DNA of 40,924 bases from Xanthobacter autotrophicus (GCF_030015065.1 NZ_JAIVFN010000027.1:1-40924); one strand, 5' to 3'; counted from the stretch's first letter, positions 18,576 to 27,792 are shown. Made by a program: numbers and translations. Notes: generated from the letters alone by a model not told the origin.

Positions 18576-19742
18576 ATGCAGGAGGCGCTGTTCAGCCTGG
18601 CGGGCCATGCCGTCACCCTGGCCGAGGCCGCAGCCCTCGGCGCGGGGCTGCTTGCGCTTGTTGTGTTTCTGGCCTTCGTCTCCAGTGTGCGCCAGTCGCG
18701 GGCGCGGGCCACCGCAGCCGCCGAGGAGGCGCTCCGGCGCGACGAAATGGATCGCCGGCTGCGCGAGCTCGTCCGTGTCCAGGCGGAAACCGCGGGCCGG
18801 GTGCAGAGCATGACGGAAGTGCTCGCCCACCGGCAGAGCGAGCTTGCCCGCGCGGTGGCGGACCGGCTCGACGCCACTTCCCACCGCATCGGCGAGACGC
18901 TGTCCACCACCGCCCGCGCCACCCATGAGAGCCTGACCCGCATCGCCGAGCGCCTCGTGATGGTGGAGCAGGCGGAGCGCAGCCTCACCGACCTCTCCGC
19001 CCAGGTGGTCGCGCTCAAGGAGACCCTGGCCAACAAGCAGGCGCGGGGTGCCTTCGGACAGGCGCGCATGGAGGCCATCGTGGCGGACGGCCTGCCGCGC
19101 GGCAGCTTCGCCTTTCAGCACACCCTTTCCAACGGCAGGCGGCCGGACTGCGCCATCTTCCTGCCCGGCGACCCGCGCCCGCTGCTGGTGGATTCCAAAT
19201 TCCCGCTGGAGGCGGTCACCGCCTTCCGCGAGGCGCCCTCGGCCGACATCCGCAAGGCGGCGGGGCAGAGGCTGCGCAACGACCTCCTGAAGCACGTCTA
19301 TGATGTGGCCGAGCGTTATTTCGTGCCGGGCGAGACCCAGGACGTGGCCCTCATCTTCGTACCCTCCGAATCGGTCTACGCGGAGATTTCCGAGCATTTC
19401 GACGGCGTGGTGCAGGAGGCCTACCGCCTGCGCGTGGTGCTGGTCTCGCCGTCTTTGCTCATGCTGGCGGTGCAGGTGGTGCAGGCCATCGCCAAGGATG
19501 CTCGCATGCGCGAGGCGGCGGACCGGGTGCGCGCCGAAGTGGCGGCGCTGGTGACCGACGTGACCCGGTTGCGCGAGCGGGTGGGCGAGCTCGCCAGGCA
19601 TTTCGCGCAGGTGGGCGACGATGTGGGCCGGGTCATGGTCTCCGCCGACAAGATCGCCCGCCGGGGCCTGCGCCTGGAGCAGCTGGATTTCGAGACCCCC
19701 CTGAACGAGCCGGAAGGGGAGAAGGTCTCGCCGCTCAAGTGA
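18576..19742 (+). CDS. rmuC: DNA recombination protein RmuC
   Basis: This is a 388-residue protein. An N-terminal membrane segment spans residues about 10-33 (GAGLLALVVFLAFV). A long charged, probably coiled-coil region follows to about 150, then the RmuC nuclease-like domain with PDCAIFLPG, LLVDSKFPLEAV and VALIFVPSESVYAEI. RmuC limits inversion at short inverted repeats in E. coli; its biochemistry is poorly defined. I chose the ATG at 18576, just after AGAAGG; upstream TTG/GTG starts in the same frame are possible. It diverges from def. Confidence 0.92.
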   Translation: MQEALFSLAGHAVTLAEAAALGAGLLALVVFLAFVSSVRQSRARATAAAEEALRRDEMDRRLRELVRVQAETAGRVQSMTEVLAHRQSELARAVADRLDATSHRIGETLSTTARATHESLTRIAERLVMVEQAERSLTDLSAQVVALKETLANKQARGAFGQARMEAIVADGLPRGSFAFQHTLSNGRRPDCAIFLPGDPRPLLVDSKFPLEAVTAFREAPSADIRKAAGQRLRNDLLKHVYDVAERYFVPGETQDVALIFVPSESVYAEISEHFDGVVQEAYRLRVVLVSPSLLMLAVQVVQAIAKDARMREAADRVRAEVAALVTDVTRLRERVGELARHFAQVGDDVGRVMVSADKIARRGLRLEQLDFETPLNEPEGEKVSPLK

Positions 19743-19967
19743 CGCCGCCAGCCTCGTCAGCTCCGTCTGCGGCCGATGGGGCCGGGGTGGCATGTGTGCC
19801 CCCGCTGCGGTTTCGCCGCTCCCGCCGCAAGGGCTGTCGCGACGCGGGGACCGCAAGGCGGGAAAGGGTGAAGCACCATCTTGCGCGGGGGGCCGGTCGG
19901 CCCGATCCTACAAGGCCGTGACGATTCGCGTGCCGGTTGCGGCGTGCCTCACCGAGTTTAGGAAAAC

Positions 19968-20849
19968 ATGCCCGAATTGCCCGAGGTGGAGACCGTCCGC
20001 CGCGGTCTCATGCCCGTCCTGCAGGGTGCCGTGATCGAAAGCGCCGAGGCCCGCCGGCCGGACCTGCGCTGGCCCCTGCCTGAGAACTTCGCCGAACGCC
20101 TCGCCGGACGCCGGGTCGAGGCCATCGGGCGCCGCGCCAAATACCTCCTCGCCGACCTGGATGGCGGGGAGGTGATGATCCTGCATCTCGGCATGTCGGG
20201 GTCCATCCGCATCGAGGGCGCGCCGGTGAAGGGCCGGCCCGGTCGCTTCCATCATCCGCGCGCGGCCGGCGGCCCGCACGATCACGTGGTGCTGCACCTG
20301 GCCGGCGGCGCCACCGTGACCTTCAACGATCCCAGGCGCTTCGGGGCGATCCTGATCGTGCCCTACGACCAGATCATGTCCCATCCGCTGCTGGCGGGCC
20401 TGGGGCCGGAGCCCCTGGGCAACGGCTTCAATGCGGAGTATCTCGCCCGCGCCTGCGCCCGCCGCCACACCTCGCTCAAGGCGGCGCTGCTGGACCAGAA
20501 GCTGGTGGCCGGGCTCGGCAACATCTATGTCTGCGAGGCGCTGTTCCGAGCCGGCCTGTCGCCGCGCCGCCTCGCCCACACCATTGCCACCACCGAGGGC
20601 GCCCCCACGCTCAGGGCGGAGCGGCTCGTCACCGCCATCCGCGACGTGCTGCGCGAGGCGATCCATGCCGGCGGCTCCTCCCTGCGCGACCACCGCCAGG
20701 TGAATGGCGAGCTCGGCTATTTCCAGCACACCTTCAAGGTCTATGACCGCGAGGGCCAGCCCTGCCAGACGCTGCGCTGCAAGGACACCATCAGGCGCAT
20801 CGTGCAGAACGGGCGCTCCACCTTCTATTGCCCCACCTGCCAAAGGTAG
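19968..20849 (+). CDS. mutM: Formamidopyrimidine-DNA glycosylase (Fpg/MutM)
   Basis: This 293-residue protein begins [14 protein letters not shown], giving the catalytic N-terminal Pro after Met removal and the conserved Glu. The helix-two-turn-helix segment [20 protein letters not shown] follows. The C-terminal zinc finger has four Cys (CQTLRC ... CPTC, ending CQR). It removes 8-oxoguanine and formamidopyrimidines and nicks the abasic site. Nothing is missing. In rhizobia it commonly lies next to an enoyl-CoA hydratase gene, as here. Confidence 0.97.
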   Translation: MPELPEVETVRRGLMPVLQGAVIESAEARRPDLRWPLPENFAERLAGRRVEAIGRRAKYLLADLDGGEVMILHLGMSGSIRIEGAPVKGRPGRFHHPRAAGGPHDHVVLHLAGGATVTFNDPRRFGAILIVPYDQIMSHPLLAGLGPEPLGNGFNAEYLARACARRHTSLKAALLDQKLVAGLGNIYVCEALFRAGLSPRRLAHTIATTEGAPTLRAERLVTAIRDVLREAIHAGGSSLRDHRQVNGELGYFQHTFKVYDREGQPCQTLRCKDTIRRIVQNGRSTFYCPTCQR

Positions 20850-21011
20850 CTTGCCAAAGGGTGCCTGCCAAAGGCGGGGCAGGCCTGCACGGGGACTGTG
20901 CGGCATTGCCTCTTCGCCTTCATCCCACGACGCGATAGAGCACGGTGACCGCGGGCTCTGCGTCGGCGGGAGGAGGTGCCGGTGTCACGCCGGACGACGA
21001 GGAGGAATGGG

Positions 21012-21782
21012 ATGGCATACGAGACGATCCTGGTGGAGCAGCACGACCGCGTGGGGCTCATCCGGCTGAACCGCCCCAAGGCGCTCAACGCGCTCAACGG
21101 CCAGCTCATCGGCGAGCTGAACGCGGCGCTCGACGCGTTCGAGCAGGATCGGGGCATCGGCTGCGTCGTGCTGACCGGGTCGGAGAAGGCGTTTGCGGCC
21201 GGCGCCGACATCAAGGAGATGCAGGCCTTCACCTATCCGGCGACCTATCTCGACGATTTCATCACCTCATGGGAGCGCCTGTCCCGCGCCCGCAAGCCGG
21301 TGATCGCGGCGGTGGCGGGCTTTGCGCTGGGCGGCGGCTGCGAGCTTGCCATGATGTGCGACTTCATCCTTGCCGCCGACACGGCGAAGTTCGGCCAGCC
21401 CGAGATCAAGCTGGGCGTGATGCCCGGCGCCGGCGGTACCCAGCGCCTCACCCGGTTCGTGGGCAAGTCGAAGGCCATGGAGATGTGCCTCACCGGCCGC
21501 CTCATGGACGCCGCCGAGGCCGAGCGCGTGGGCCTCGTCTCCCGCGTGGTGCCGGCCGCCGAACTGGTGGACGAGGCAATGAAGGTGGCGGCGGCCATTG
21601 CCGGCATGTCGGCCACCGTGGCGATGCAGACCAAGGAGAGCGTGAACCGCTCCTACGAGACCACGCTGGCCGAGGGCATCCGCTTCGAGCGGCGGGTGTT
21701 CCAGGCCCAGTTCGCGCTCGCCGACCAGAAGGAAGGCATGTCCGCCTTCATCGAGAAGCGCCCGGCGAAGTTCGAGCATTGA
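21012..21782 (+). CDS. Enoyl-CoA hydratase
   Basis: This is a 256-residue crotonase-fold protein. It contains [12 protein letters not shown], the CoA/oxyanion region [25 protein letters not shown] with the first catalytic Glu, and [20 protein letters not shown] with the second catalytic Glu and oxyanion glycines. Both catalytic Glu residues support true hydratase activity in fatty acid beta-oxidation. I chose the ATG at 21012 because AGGAGG lies about eight bases upstream; an in-frame start at 20976 looks less likely. It lies 162 bases after mutM. Confidence 0.93.
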   Translation: MAYETILVEQHDRVGLIRLNRPKALNALNGQLIGELNAALDAFEQDRGIGCVVLTGSEKAFAAGADIKEMQAFTYPATYLDDFITSWERLSRARKPVIAAVAGFALGGGCELAMMCDFILAADTAKFGQPEIKLGVMPGAGGTQRLTRFVGKSKAMEMCLTGRLMDAAEAERVGLVSRVVPAAELVDEAMKVAAAIAGMSATVAMQTKESVNRSYETTLAEGIRFERRVFQAQFALADQKEGMSAFIEKRPAKFEH

Positions 21783-22095
21783 CGATTTGGGCGGGGGCGA
21801 TGCCGGCTGCGCGGCGCCGTGGTTGCCGCCCGGCTGCCGGCAGGCCCGGGCTATGGCTGGTGGCGTGACACTTGTTCCATTGCCTCGCCCGGGCCGGGAG
21901 AGGTTCCACGGTGGATCCCCCTGTGTTCGCCGCGCCCACGGGCGCGGTCGATCGCAGGGGGGCAGGCTCCAGGTGGGTTCCGCTGTCACGGCTGAGCTTG
22001 TTCACAGCTTTCGATCACATGGTGTGCAGGTGTTATTGACACGTCCCACGCACCCCCTTATGTGAAGCGCTCCTGACGGCCCCGGGCCGTCCGGG
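21783..22095. other. Intergenic region between enoyl-CoA hydratase and tRNA-Leu
   Basis: No credible coding region is visible in these 313 bases. They contain GC-rich inverted stretches (for example around 21830-21850 and 21935-21955) and a tRNA promoter near the right end. One near-match to a DnaA box (TTGTTCACA, around 22009) is isolated. I find no rpsT or dnaA here, although these commonly follow in related genomes. Confidence 0.6.
22036..22064 (+). promoter_or_regulatory. Promoter of tRNA-Leu
   Basis: A perfect TTGACA (22036-22041) is followed, after 16-17 bases, by TTATGTG (22058-22064). The tRNA begins 31 bases further on. Position and quality fit a strong housekeeping tRNA promoter. 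Confidence 0.65.
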
Positions 22096-22180
22096 GCCCA
22101 GGTGGCGGAATTGGTAGACGCGCTGGTTTCAGGTACCAGTGGTGAAAGCCGTGGAGGTTCGAGTCCTCTCCTGGGCACCA
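22096..22180 (+). tRNA. tRNA-Leu (anticodon CAG)
   Basis: Acceptor arms GCCCAGG (22096-22102) and CCTGGGC (22170-22176) pair perfectly, and the sequence ends ACCA with CCA encoded. The anticodon stem CTGGT/ACCAG encloses the loop TTCAGGT, giving anticodon CAG at 22130-22132. A long variable arm (GGTGAAAGCC) and the T-arm motif GGTTCGAGTCC fit a class II leucine tRNA. Recombination-associated sequence follows directly downstream. Confidence 0.97.
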
Positions 22181-22266
22181 ACAACTTCTGAAAGCATGCC
22201 AGCTCAAGAAGTTCAGCCTTATCAGAGTGTTGCGCTAGCCCGACTGTGCTACAAGGGTGCGCAACG

Positions 22267-22905
22267 ATGCTCTTCAGGCTGGTTCGTCCCGTGAGACGAA
22301 AAGGCGCGCGCAATCATCAGTTCGTCCGGCGAATTCCAACCGATGTCCGTGATCGGGCGGTGGGTACGACGCTGCACGTTCTGGTGGGGTCACAGACCAT
22401 CGCCCTCACCATTTCGGAGAAGGCTGCGAGTGTCCGCGTATCGCTGCGAACCGATGACCCTGCCGAGGTCAAGCGCCGGACGGCGGAGATTGACGCCTAT
22501 CTCGATACGGTCTGGAAGGCGCTGCGTGTCTCGGCGCCTGTTTCCCTGACGCACAAGCAGGCCACCGCTCTGGCTGGCGAACCCTATTGCTCCTGGGCGG
22601 ACTCGGATCGCGGCTGGAGCCTTGCAGTCGAGCATGTCGAAGGCAGGGGAATGGTGATCGCCGAGGACTGGTGGGAGGACGAGGAGACCGCGGTGTGGGG
22701 GAGCGCTGGCCGGCAGATTCGCAAAGCACATGATGCCGAGAAACTGGAGGCGGTCCTCGGATCTGTTGCTGACCGCTTCTTGCGAGCCAAGAGGATCGCC
22801 CTCCTTGAGCCGCACGGGAATTTCCTTCGCGGTGGCGACAGGGTGGCGACAATGCCATCCATCGGCCGGCCTAGCGCCAGGGGCTCGCTAGAAAGTCGTT
22901 TTTGA
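22267..22905 (+). pseudogene. Truncated phage-type integrase (DUF6538-like N-terminal part only)
   Basis: This 212-residue ORF starts MLFRLVRPVRRKGARNHQF and continues FVRRIPTDVRD and VSLRTDDPAEVKRRTAEID. It resembles the N-terminal arm/DUF6538 region of tyrosine integrases from integrative elements. No catalytic domain with the R...HxxR...Y motif follows, and the frame ends after a Ser/Arg-rich tail, so it is probably a remnant. AAGGG precedes the chosen ATG; a GTG at 22246 is in frame. GC and codon bias look lower than in neighbouring genes, which supports transfer. The assignment is from memory of the family. Confidence 0.6.
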
Positions 22906-22921
22906 TTTCAATGCGTTGAAA

Positions 22922-22972
22922 TGGTGCCGGATGAGGGGATCGACCCCCCGACCTTCGGTTTGCAAAGCCGAT
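22922..22972 (-). repeat. Degenerate 3' half of a tRNA gene, probable attachment-site scar
   Basis: On the minus strand this reads as the last ~50 bases of a tRNA. It has an anticodon-arm half with TTTGCAA, a variable GAAGGTC, a T-arm GGGGG-GTCGATC-CCCTC and ATCCGGCACCA at the end. It most resembles alphaproteobacterial tRNA-Thr(TGT) 3' halves, with changes in the anticodon arm and T-loop. No 5' half is present. It sits just past the 3' end of the integrase remnant, the usual place for an att copy made from a tRNA 3' end. Confidence 0.6.
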
Positions 22973-23032
22973 GGGAGGCTCCGTTGCGACCACAAGCAGG
23001 CGGATTGCGCTGGAAGCGGCCCGCGTCACGCG

Positions 23033-23773
23033 TCACGCGTCAAACGCCAGGACAGGCAGGGCCAGATGCTGTTCACCTCGCCCGGGCGAAGGGACCGGCG
23101 CCAGCCTGAAGCCAACACTGCGGATGGTCTCGACCCGGGTCGCCGAGCGAAGGACGCCGAGCTTTCGGCGCACATAGCCCATGTAGACATCGACGGAGTT
23201 CATTGATACCGGCTCATCCCACACATAGGTGAGGATGTTTTCTCGGCTAAGGGGTTTCCCGGCATTGCGCATCAGGAATTCGAGCAGGTGGAATTCGCGC
23301 AAGGTGAGCTCAACCTGCTGCTGGCCGGACCTCGCCTCGCGCGTCTGCCGGTCGAGGACGAGGTCCCCGACCGACAGGCATGCCTCCGAGGCTCCGGCGG
23401 GCGCCAGGCGGCGGCGCAGCAGAGCCCGCAAGCGGGCGAGCAGCTCTTCGAGTGCGAACGGCTTGACGAGATAGTCGTCGGCTCCCGCATCGAGACCGCG
23501 CACACGCTGGCCCACGTCGGCGCATGACGAGAGGAGCAGCATCCCCGGTGCCTCGCCGGACCGGACCAGAGCGCGGCAAATGTCGAGCCCGTCCATGTCC
23601 GGCAGCCGGGCATCGAGAACCATGAGGCCGTAGCCCCCTGCGAGTGCCGCCTCCTGGCCCTCGCGTCCTCGGATCTTCCAGTCGACGCAATATCCGGCGC
23701 TGCCGAGGCTCTTGGAAAGGACGCTGCCGTGATCGGCGTCACCGTCGATGAGCAGAAGTTTCACGGGCGGCAT
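23033..23773 (-). CDS. OmpR/PhoB-type response regulator
   Basis: This is a 246-residue two-domain regulator. The receiver domain has the acidic pocket as LLIDGDAD, the phospho-acceptor D54 in VLDARLPDMDG, a Ser switch in LLLSS and the invariant Lys in YLVKPF. The C-terminal winged helix has LTLREFHLLEFLM, ENILTYVWDEP and the recognition region VDVYMGYVRRKLG ending TIRSVGFRL. The start at 23773 follows GGAAAGGA; a longer in-frame extension looks non-coding. No kinase is directly adjacent, so it is an orphan or is served by the hybrid kinase nearby. It diverges from the outer-membrane protein gene. Confidence 0.93.
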   Translation of the reverse strand: MPPVKLLLIDGDADHGSVLSKSLGSAGYCVDWKIRGREGQEAALAGGYGLMVLDARLPDMDGLDICRALVRSGEAPGMLLLSSCADVGQRVRGLDAGADDYLVKPFALEELLARLRALLRRRLAPAGASEACLSVGDLVLDRQTREARSGQQQVELTLREFHLLEFLMRNAGKPLSRENILTYVWDEPVSMNSVDVYMGYVRRKLGVLRSATRVETIRSVGFRLAPVPSPGRGEQHLALPVLAFDA

Positions 23774-24186
23774 TGCGAGTCCTTTCCGGCTTCCTCTTGT
23801 CGAACGGATCGGCTCCGCTGGTCGTGTCCATGGCCCGTGGCCGAGCATCGCCGAGAGCGACGACGGGAGCGGGGCCGGAACAGCGCTGGGATGCCTTGGC
23901 GTATCCTCCGTACGGCTGGCGAGCATATCCGCGGCACCGGGCGCGGAATATTTCACCTTCGGGCAATGGCAGTCGCCGTGACGGGGATAGGGAAACCCGG
24001 ACGACCTTTCACTTCCCTAAAGGGTAATGGCCATCGCCGGCGTGATTGCTGAATGTCAAGACAGTCGAAATCGGGAGCGTCAGCGGACGCAATTCGCCCG
24101 TTTCGATTTTGAACAGCACAGAATGCGGCGGGATCAAGAAGGCGAGAGCCTCAAAATCGCCCGCCATGCGTGAAGGGGGGAAGTCG
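23774..24186. other. Divergent control region between OmpR-type regulator and outer-membrane protein
   Basis: These 413 bases hold no convincing gene. They are the only upstream DNA for both flanking genes, so the regulator may bind here. I see a short CCCTAAAGGG near-palindrome around 24014-24023 and a locally AT-richer stretch from about 24010 to 24150, but no reliable promoter or direct repeat typical of OmpR-family sites. Confidence 0.4.
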
Positions 24187-25029
24187 ATGCAAGGAACGAT
24201 TTTGAAGGCCACGGCCGTGGGCACCCTGATGCTGCTTGCGGGTGCCGGAATGGCCCATGCGGGCTCGGTGACCCAGCCCGGCGAAACGGTGGGCCTCGCC
24301 ACCGGTGCGCCGCTGCCGGAGGGCCTCTATTTCGTGAACACAGCCGACTGGGGCTGCCGCAACACCTCGCCTGATACCACCTGCGTGGGCGTGGACATCC
24401 CCGTGCTGGCCTGGGCCTCGCCCGTGTTCCTGTTCGGCGGGCGGCTCCAGTTGCTCGCCGCCGTGCCGGTGGTGGAAGTGGGCGTCGAGAATGCCGACTA
24501 CATCTCGGGCTTCTACAATCCCTGGTTCGCCGCCCAGCTCGCCTGGAACCTCGGCAACGGCTTCGGCTTCAGCTACCTGGCGGGCTTCTACCTCGGGGTG
24601 GACACGGGGGTCGCCTTCGATTCCACCTCGTTCAACCAGCGCTTCGCCCTGAGCTACACGGCGGACGGCTGGAACCTCACCGCCAACGCCATCTGGGGCA
24701 TCCAGGCCGCCGGCGACACCAACACCATCAATCCCGACTTCCTGAACGTGGACCTCACCGCCACCAAGAAGATCGGCAAGTTCGAGATCGGTCCGGTCGC
24801 CTATTACTCGACGGACCTCAATTCGCCGGTGCCGCTCTATAGGAAGCAGAGCCAGTTCGCGGTGGGCGGCCTCGTCGGCTACGATTTCGGCCCGGTGATT
24901 GCGCAGGCCTACCTCACCACGGATGTCTACGAGGAGAATTACGGCGGCACCGACACGCGCGGCTGGTTCCGCCTCATCGTGCCGCTGTGGAATCCCCCGC
25001 CGGCTCAGACGGCCCTGCTTCACAAGTGA
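24187..25029 (+). CDS. Outer-membrane channel-like protein (phenol MetA-degradation transporter family)
   Basis: This is a 280-residue exported protein. The signal peptide MQGTILKATAVGTLMLLAGA ends at AHAG. The mature part has alternating aromatic beta-strands, for example PWFAAQLAWNLGNGFGFSYL, LTANAIWGIQAAGD and QFAVGGLVGYDFGPVIAQAY, and ends in a Trp-rich strand. This matches the family named after the phenol MetA pathway, thought to be outer-membrane barrels for hydrophobic compounds. The start follows GAAGGGGGGAAG. Neighbouring FIST/kinase and alcohol-oxidation genes suggest uptake of an alcohol or related compound; the substrate is unknown. Confidence 0.75.
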   Translation: MQGTILKATAVGTLMLLAGAGMAHAGSVTQPGETVGLATGAPLPEGLYFVNTADWGCRNTSPDTTCVGVDIPVLAWASPVFLFGGRLQLLAAVPVVEVGVENADYISGFYNPWFAAQLAWNLGNGFGFSYLAGFYLGVDTGVAFDSTSFNQRFALSYTADGWNLTANAIWGIQAAGDTNTINPDFLNVDLTATKKIGKFEIGPVAYYSTDLNSPVPLYRKQSQFAVGGLVGYDFGPVIAQAYLTTDVYEENYGGTDTRGWFRLIVPLWNPPPAQTALLHK

Positions 25030-25210
25030 AGCACGGTAGCTGAGGTTCCCCCGTGTGCAGGTGAGCATGACCCGACCGGCCTCCCGCGGGGCCGATCGGG
25101 GTCATCGCCGATTTCCGGCGCCGGCTCACAACATCATCTTGTGGTGGCGGCGGTCAGACGCTAGCCTCAAAAAAAACAGTCCCAGGGAAGAGACATCGGA
25201 GGGCACGCCG

Positions 25211-26407
25211 TTGTTGCGGCCACTCGACCATGCCGTTTCGGCCGCGAACAGCGGTATCGTGACCGTGATATGCACCGAGGCAGACGCCGAAGACTTCGTC
25301 CGAACGGTGAGACAAGCTGCAGCCGGCGGGAGTTTTGCGGCGCTCCTGGTTTTTTTCTCGCCTGCCTTCGATGCGGCGCCGCTCGCCCACTCGCTGCTCA
25401 GGGAGGTTCCGGTCCCCGAGCAGCTCGGATGCTCGACGGCCGGCGAGATCGGGCCGTTCGGCCCCATGGACGGGGGCGCCGTGGCGCTCCTCTTTCCGGC
25501 CGATGCCTTTCACTGCGTTAGCGGCCTCGTGACCGAGATCTCCCGGCACGGCTTCGAGCGCGGCGCCGCCTGTGCATCAGCGCTCGTGGACCGGCTCGGC
25601 CGGCTTGCCGGCCGAGAGCTGGAAGGTTCCGCTTTCGCCCTCACGCTCATCGACGGCCTCTCCAACCGCGAGGAGGTGATGGTTTCCGCCTTCCATGCGG
25701 GTCTGCGCAACCTGCCCCATGTGGGGGGCTCGGCCGGCGACGGTCTCGCCTTCCGGGAAACCTGGATCATCCATAACGGCACGGCCCACCGGGATGCGGC
25801 GCTCCTTTGCCTCTTCTCCACCCAGGTGCCGTTCCGGATCTTCAAGTCCGACCATTATCAGCCGACCGACGTCCGCCTCGTCGTGACGGAATGCGACGCC
25901 GAGCATCGGATCGTCACCGAGATGAACGGCGCCACCGCGACCGTCGAATATGCCGAGATGGTCGGCCTCAATCCCGCGAGCCTGTCGCCCATGAGCTTCG
26001 CCTCCCATCCCCTCGTGGTGAAGATCGGAGACGACTATTTCTGCCGCTCCATCCGCCGGGTGGAAGACAAGGGGCTGTCCTTCTTCTGCGCCATAGACAA
26101 GGGCGTCGTGCTCACCCTCGCCCGTAGCTACGACATGGCCGACAGCGTCGACCGGACCCTGGGCAGGCTCGATGCCGAGCTCGGGGGCTTGGACATCGTG
26201 CTCGGCTTCGAGTGCGTGCTGCGCCGCGTGGAGGCGGAGAGCCGGCAACTCACCCTGCGTGTCGCCGACCGCTATCGCCATTACAATGTGGTCGGCTTCC
26301 ACACTTACGGCGAACAGTACAACGCGATGCATATCAACCAGACCTTCACCGGCATCGCCTTCGGCCAGCCGGAGGCCGCAGTGCCCGGTGGCGGAGTTGG
26401 AACGTGA
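25211..26407 (+). CDS. FIST-domain sensory protein
   Basis: This 398-residue cytosolic protein has the FIST_N and FIST_C layout. Marks are PEQLGCSTAGEIGP, GRELEGSAFALTLIDGL, LPHVGGSAGDGLAF, then SPMSFASHPLVVKIGDDYF and the C-terminal GFHTYGEQYNAMHINQT. FIST domains are thought to bind small ligands such as amino acids and to feed signal-transduction proteins. The start is uncertain: TTG at 25211 has CGGAGGG ahead of it, while the reading frame extends to a GTG at 25055 through sequence that looks non-coding. Its stop overlaps the kinase start by four bases, implying translational coupling and a shared pathway. No membrane segment is present. Confidence 0.85.
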   Translation: MLRPLDHAVSAANSGIVTVICTEADAEDFVRTVRQAAAGGSFAALLVFFSPAFDAAPLAHSLLREVPVPEQLGCSTAGEIGPFGPMDGGAVALLFPADAFHCVSGLVTEISRHGFERGAACASALVDRLGRLAGRELEGSAFALTLIDGLSNREEVMVSAFHAGLRNLPHVGGSAGDGLAFRETWIIHNGTAHRDAALLCLFSTQVPFRIFKSDHYQPTDVRLVVTECDAEHRIVTEMNGATATVEYAEMVGLNPASLSPMSFASHPLVVKIGDDYFCRSIRRVEDKGLSFFCAIDKGVVLTLARSYDMADSVDRTLGRLDAELGGLDIVLGFECVLRRVEAESRQLTLRVADRYRHYNVVGFHTYGEQYNAMHINQTFTGIAFGQPEAAVPGGGVGT

Positions 26408-27786
26408 GCGACATCATCCTTGGCACATGCGGTCCGATCGCGGGGCCCCACCCGGCAGGGCAGCCCCTCACGCGCGCCGAGCGCATCGAGAAGGTAAATG
26501 CGGTCCTTATCGAGCGCGCCGAACGCATCATGGAAAACCAGGCGAGCGCCTACTCGCTGTTCCAGACCGCGATCATCCTGCAGGAGCAGGTCCATAAGCG
26601 CACGGAAGAGTTGCTCGCCGCCAAGTTCCGGCTTGAGAAAAGCAACAGGGACATGCTTGAGGCGAAGGAGGCCGCGGAAGTGGCCAACCGCTCGAAGAGC
26701 ACATTCCTCGCGGCCGCGGGCCACGATCTGCTGCAGCCGCTGAATGCCGCGCGCCTGCTCGTGTCCCTGCTGGCCGAGCATTCGCTCGCGCCCGGCGGCC
26801 TGAAGCTGGTGGAGCAGGTGGACCGCGCCCTCTCGTCCATCGAGGATCTGATCAAGAGCGTCCTCGACATCTCCAAGCTCGACGCAGGCGTCATGGTGCC
26901 GAACATGGACGTGGTGTCCATACGCGAGATTCTGGCGGCGGTGGCCGGCGAGTTCGCGCCGGTTGCCTTCCAGAAAGGGCTGCGGCTGTCCGTCAAGTCA
27001 CCGGATGTGATCGTCCGGAGCGATCCGATGCTGCTCAAGCGCATCCTGTCGAACCTCGCATCCAATGCCGTCCGCTATACCGCATCCGGCGGCGTTCTCC
27101 TCGGTGCGAGGCAGCGGGGCGAGCAACTCAGGATTGACGTGGTCGACACGGGGATCGGCATCCCGCCGGACCAGAACGAAGCCATATTCAGGGAATTCCA
27201 TCGCGGACCCGCCGTCTGCGGCGACGCCGCCTTTGGGAGCGGCCTCGGCCTCGGCCTCGCCATCGTCCGCCGCATGACGGACGCGCTCGGGCACACGCTC
27301 GCGTTTCGCTCGGTGGAAGGCCGTGGCTCCATTTTCTCCCTGAGCGTGCCGATCGCCACCCGGGAAGGCACGGTGGTCGATGTGGCGCGGCTCGCCGCTC
27401 CAAGCGCATATCGCCTCAGGGGCGCGCACATCATGCTCGTGGAGAACGACCGGCCGGTCGTGGAGGCGATGTCGGCGCTGATGGAACGCTGGCACTGCAG
27501 CATGCGCTTCGCCCGCGACGTGGCCTCCAGCGTGGCGCTCGCAAGCGACCAGCATTTCGCGCCGGACCTTCTCGTCGTGGATTACCATCTCGACAACGGA
27601 TTGTGCGGGCTCGACGTGGTCGATGCGGTGCGTGCCGCAACCGGGCGGCTGGTCCCGACCATCATCACCACCGCTGACCATTCGCCCGAGGTCGAGGCGC
27701 GGGTGGGGGCCCGCGGCTTTCCGCTCCTGCGCAAGCCCCTGAAGCCGGCGGAACTGCGCGCGCTGATCACGCACTGCCTGTCGTGA
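26404..27786 (+). CDS. Cytosolic hybrid histidine kinase (NahK/ErcS'-like) with C-terminal receiver
   Basis: This is a 460-residue protein. A coiled-coil helix spans about residues 22-95 (EQVHKRTEELLAAKFRLEKS). The dimerisation box is AAGHDLLQPLNAARL with H107, typical of the NahK/ErcS' group. An HATPase domain (NLASNAVRYT, DTGIGIPPD, GSGLGLGLAIVRRM) is followed by a C-terminal receiver with D393 in LLVVDYHLDNG and LRKPLKP. There is no transmembrane or PAS domain, so input probably comes from the coupled FIST protein. ErcS'-type kinases act in the ethanol-oxidation regulon of Pseudomonas (from memory), which fits the dehydrogenase downstream. The GTG start at 26404 overlaps the FIST stop. Confidence 0.9.
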   Translation: MSDIILGTCGPIAGPHPAGQPLTRAERIEKVNAVLIERAERIMENQASAYSLFQTAIILQEQVHKRTEELLAAKFRLEKSNRDMLEAKEAAEVANRSKSTFLAAAGHDLLQPLNAARLLVSLLAEHSLAPGGLKLVEQVDRALSSIEDLIKSVLDISKLDAGVMVPNMDVVSIREILAAVAGEFAPVAFQKGLRLSVKSPDVIVRSDPMLLKRILSNLASNAVRYTASGGVLLGARQRGEQLRIDVVDTGIGIPPDQNEAIFREFHRGPAVCGDAAFGSGLGLGLAIVRRMTDALGHTLAFRSVEGRGSIFSLSVPIATREGTVVDVARLAAPSAYRLRGAHIMLVENDRPVVEAMSALMERWHCSMRFARDVASSVALASDQHFAPDLLVVDYHLDNGLCGLDVVDAVRAATGRLVPTIITTADHSPEVEARVGARGFPLLRKPLKPAELRALITHCLS

Positions 27787-27792
27787 TGCGAC

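Noticed and set aside
22000-22020. Possible DnaA box or replication origin next to tRNA-Leu
   Set aside because: Only one imperfect match (TTGTTCACA) and no cluster, AT-rich unwinding element or dnaA gene nearby.
25055-25210. N-terminal extension of the FIST gene from the GTG at 25055
   Set aside because: The translated extension is Arg/Ser/Pro-rich without FIST similarity; a TTG with a ribosome site at 25211 fits better, although this start is not certain.
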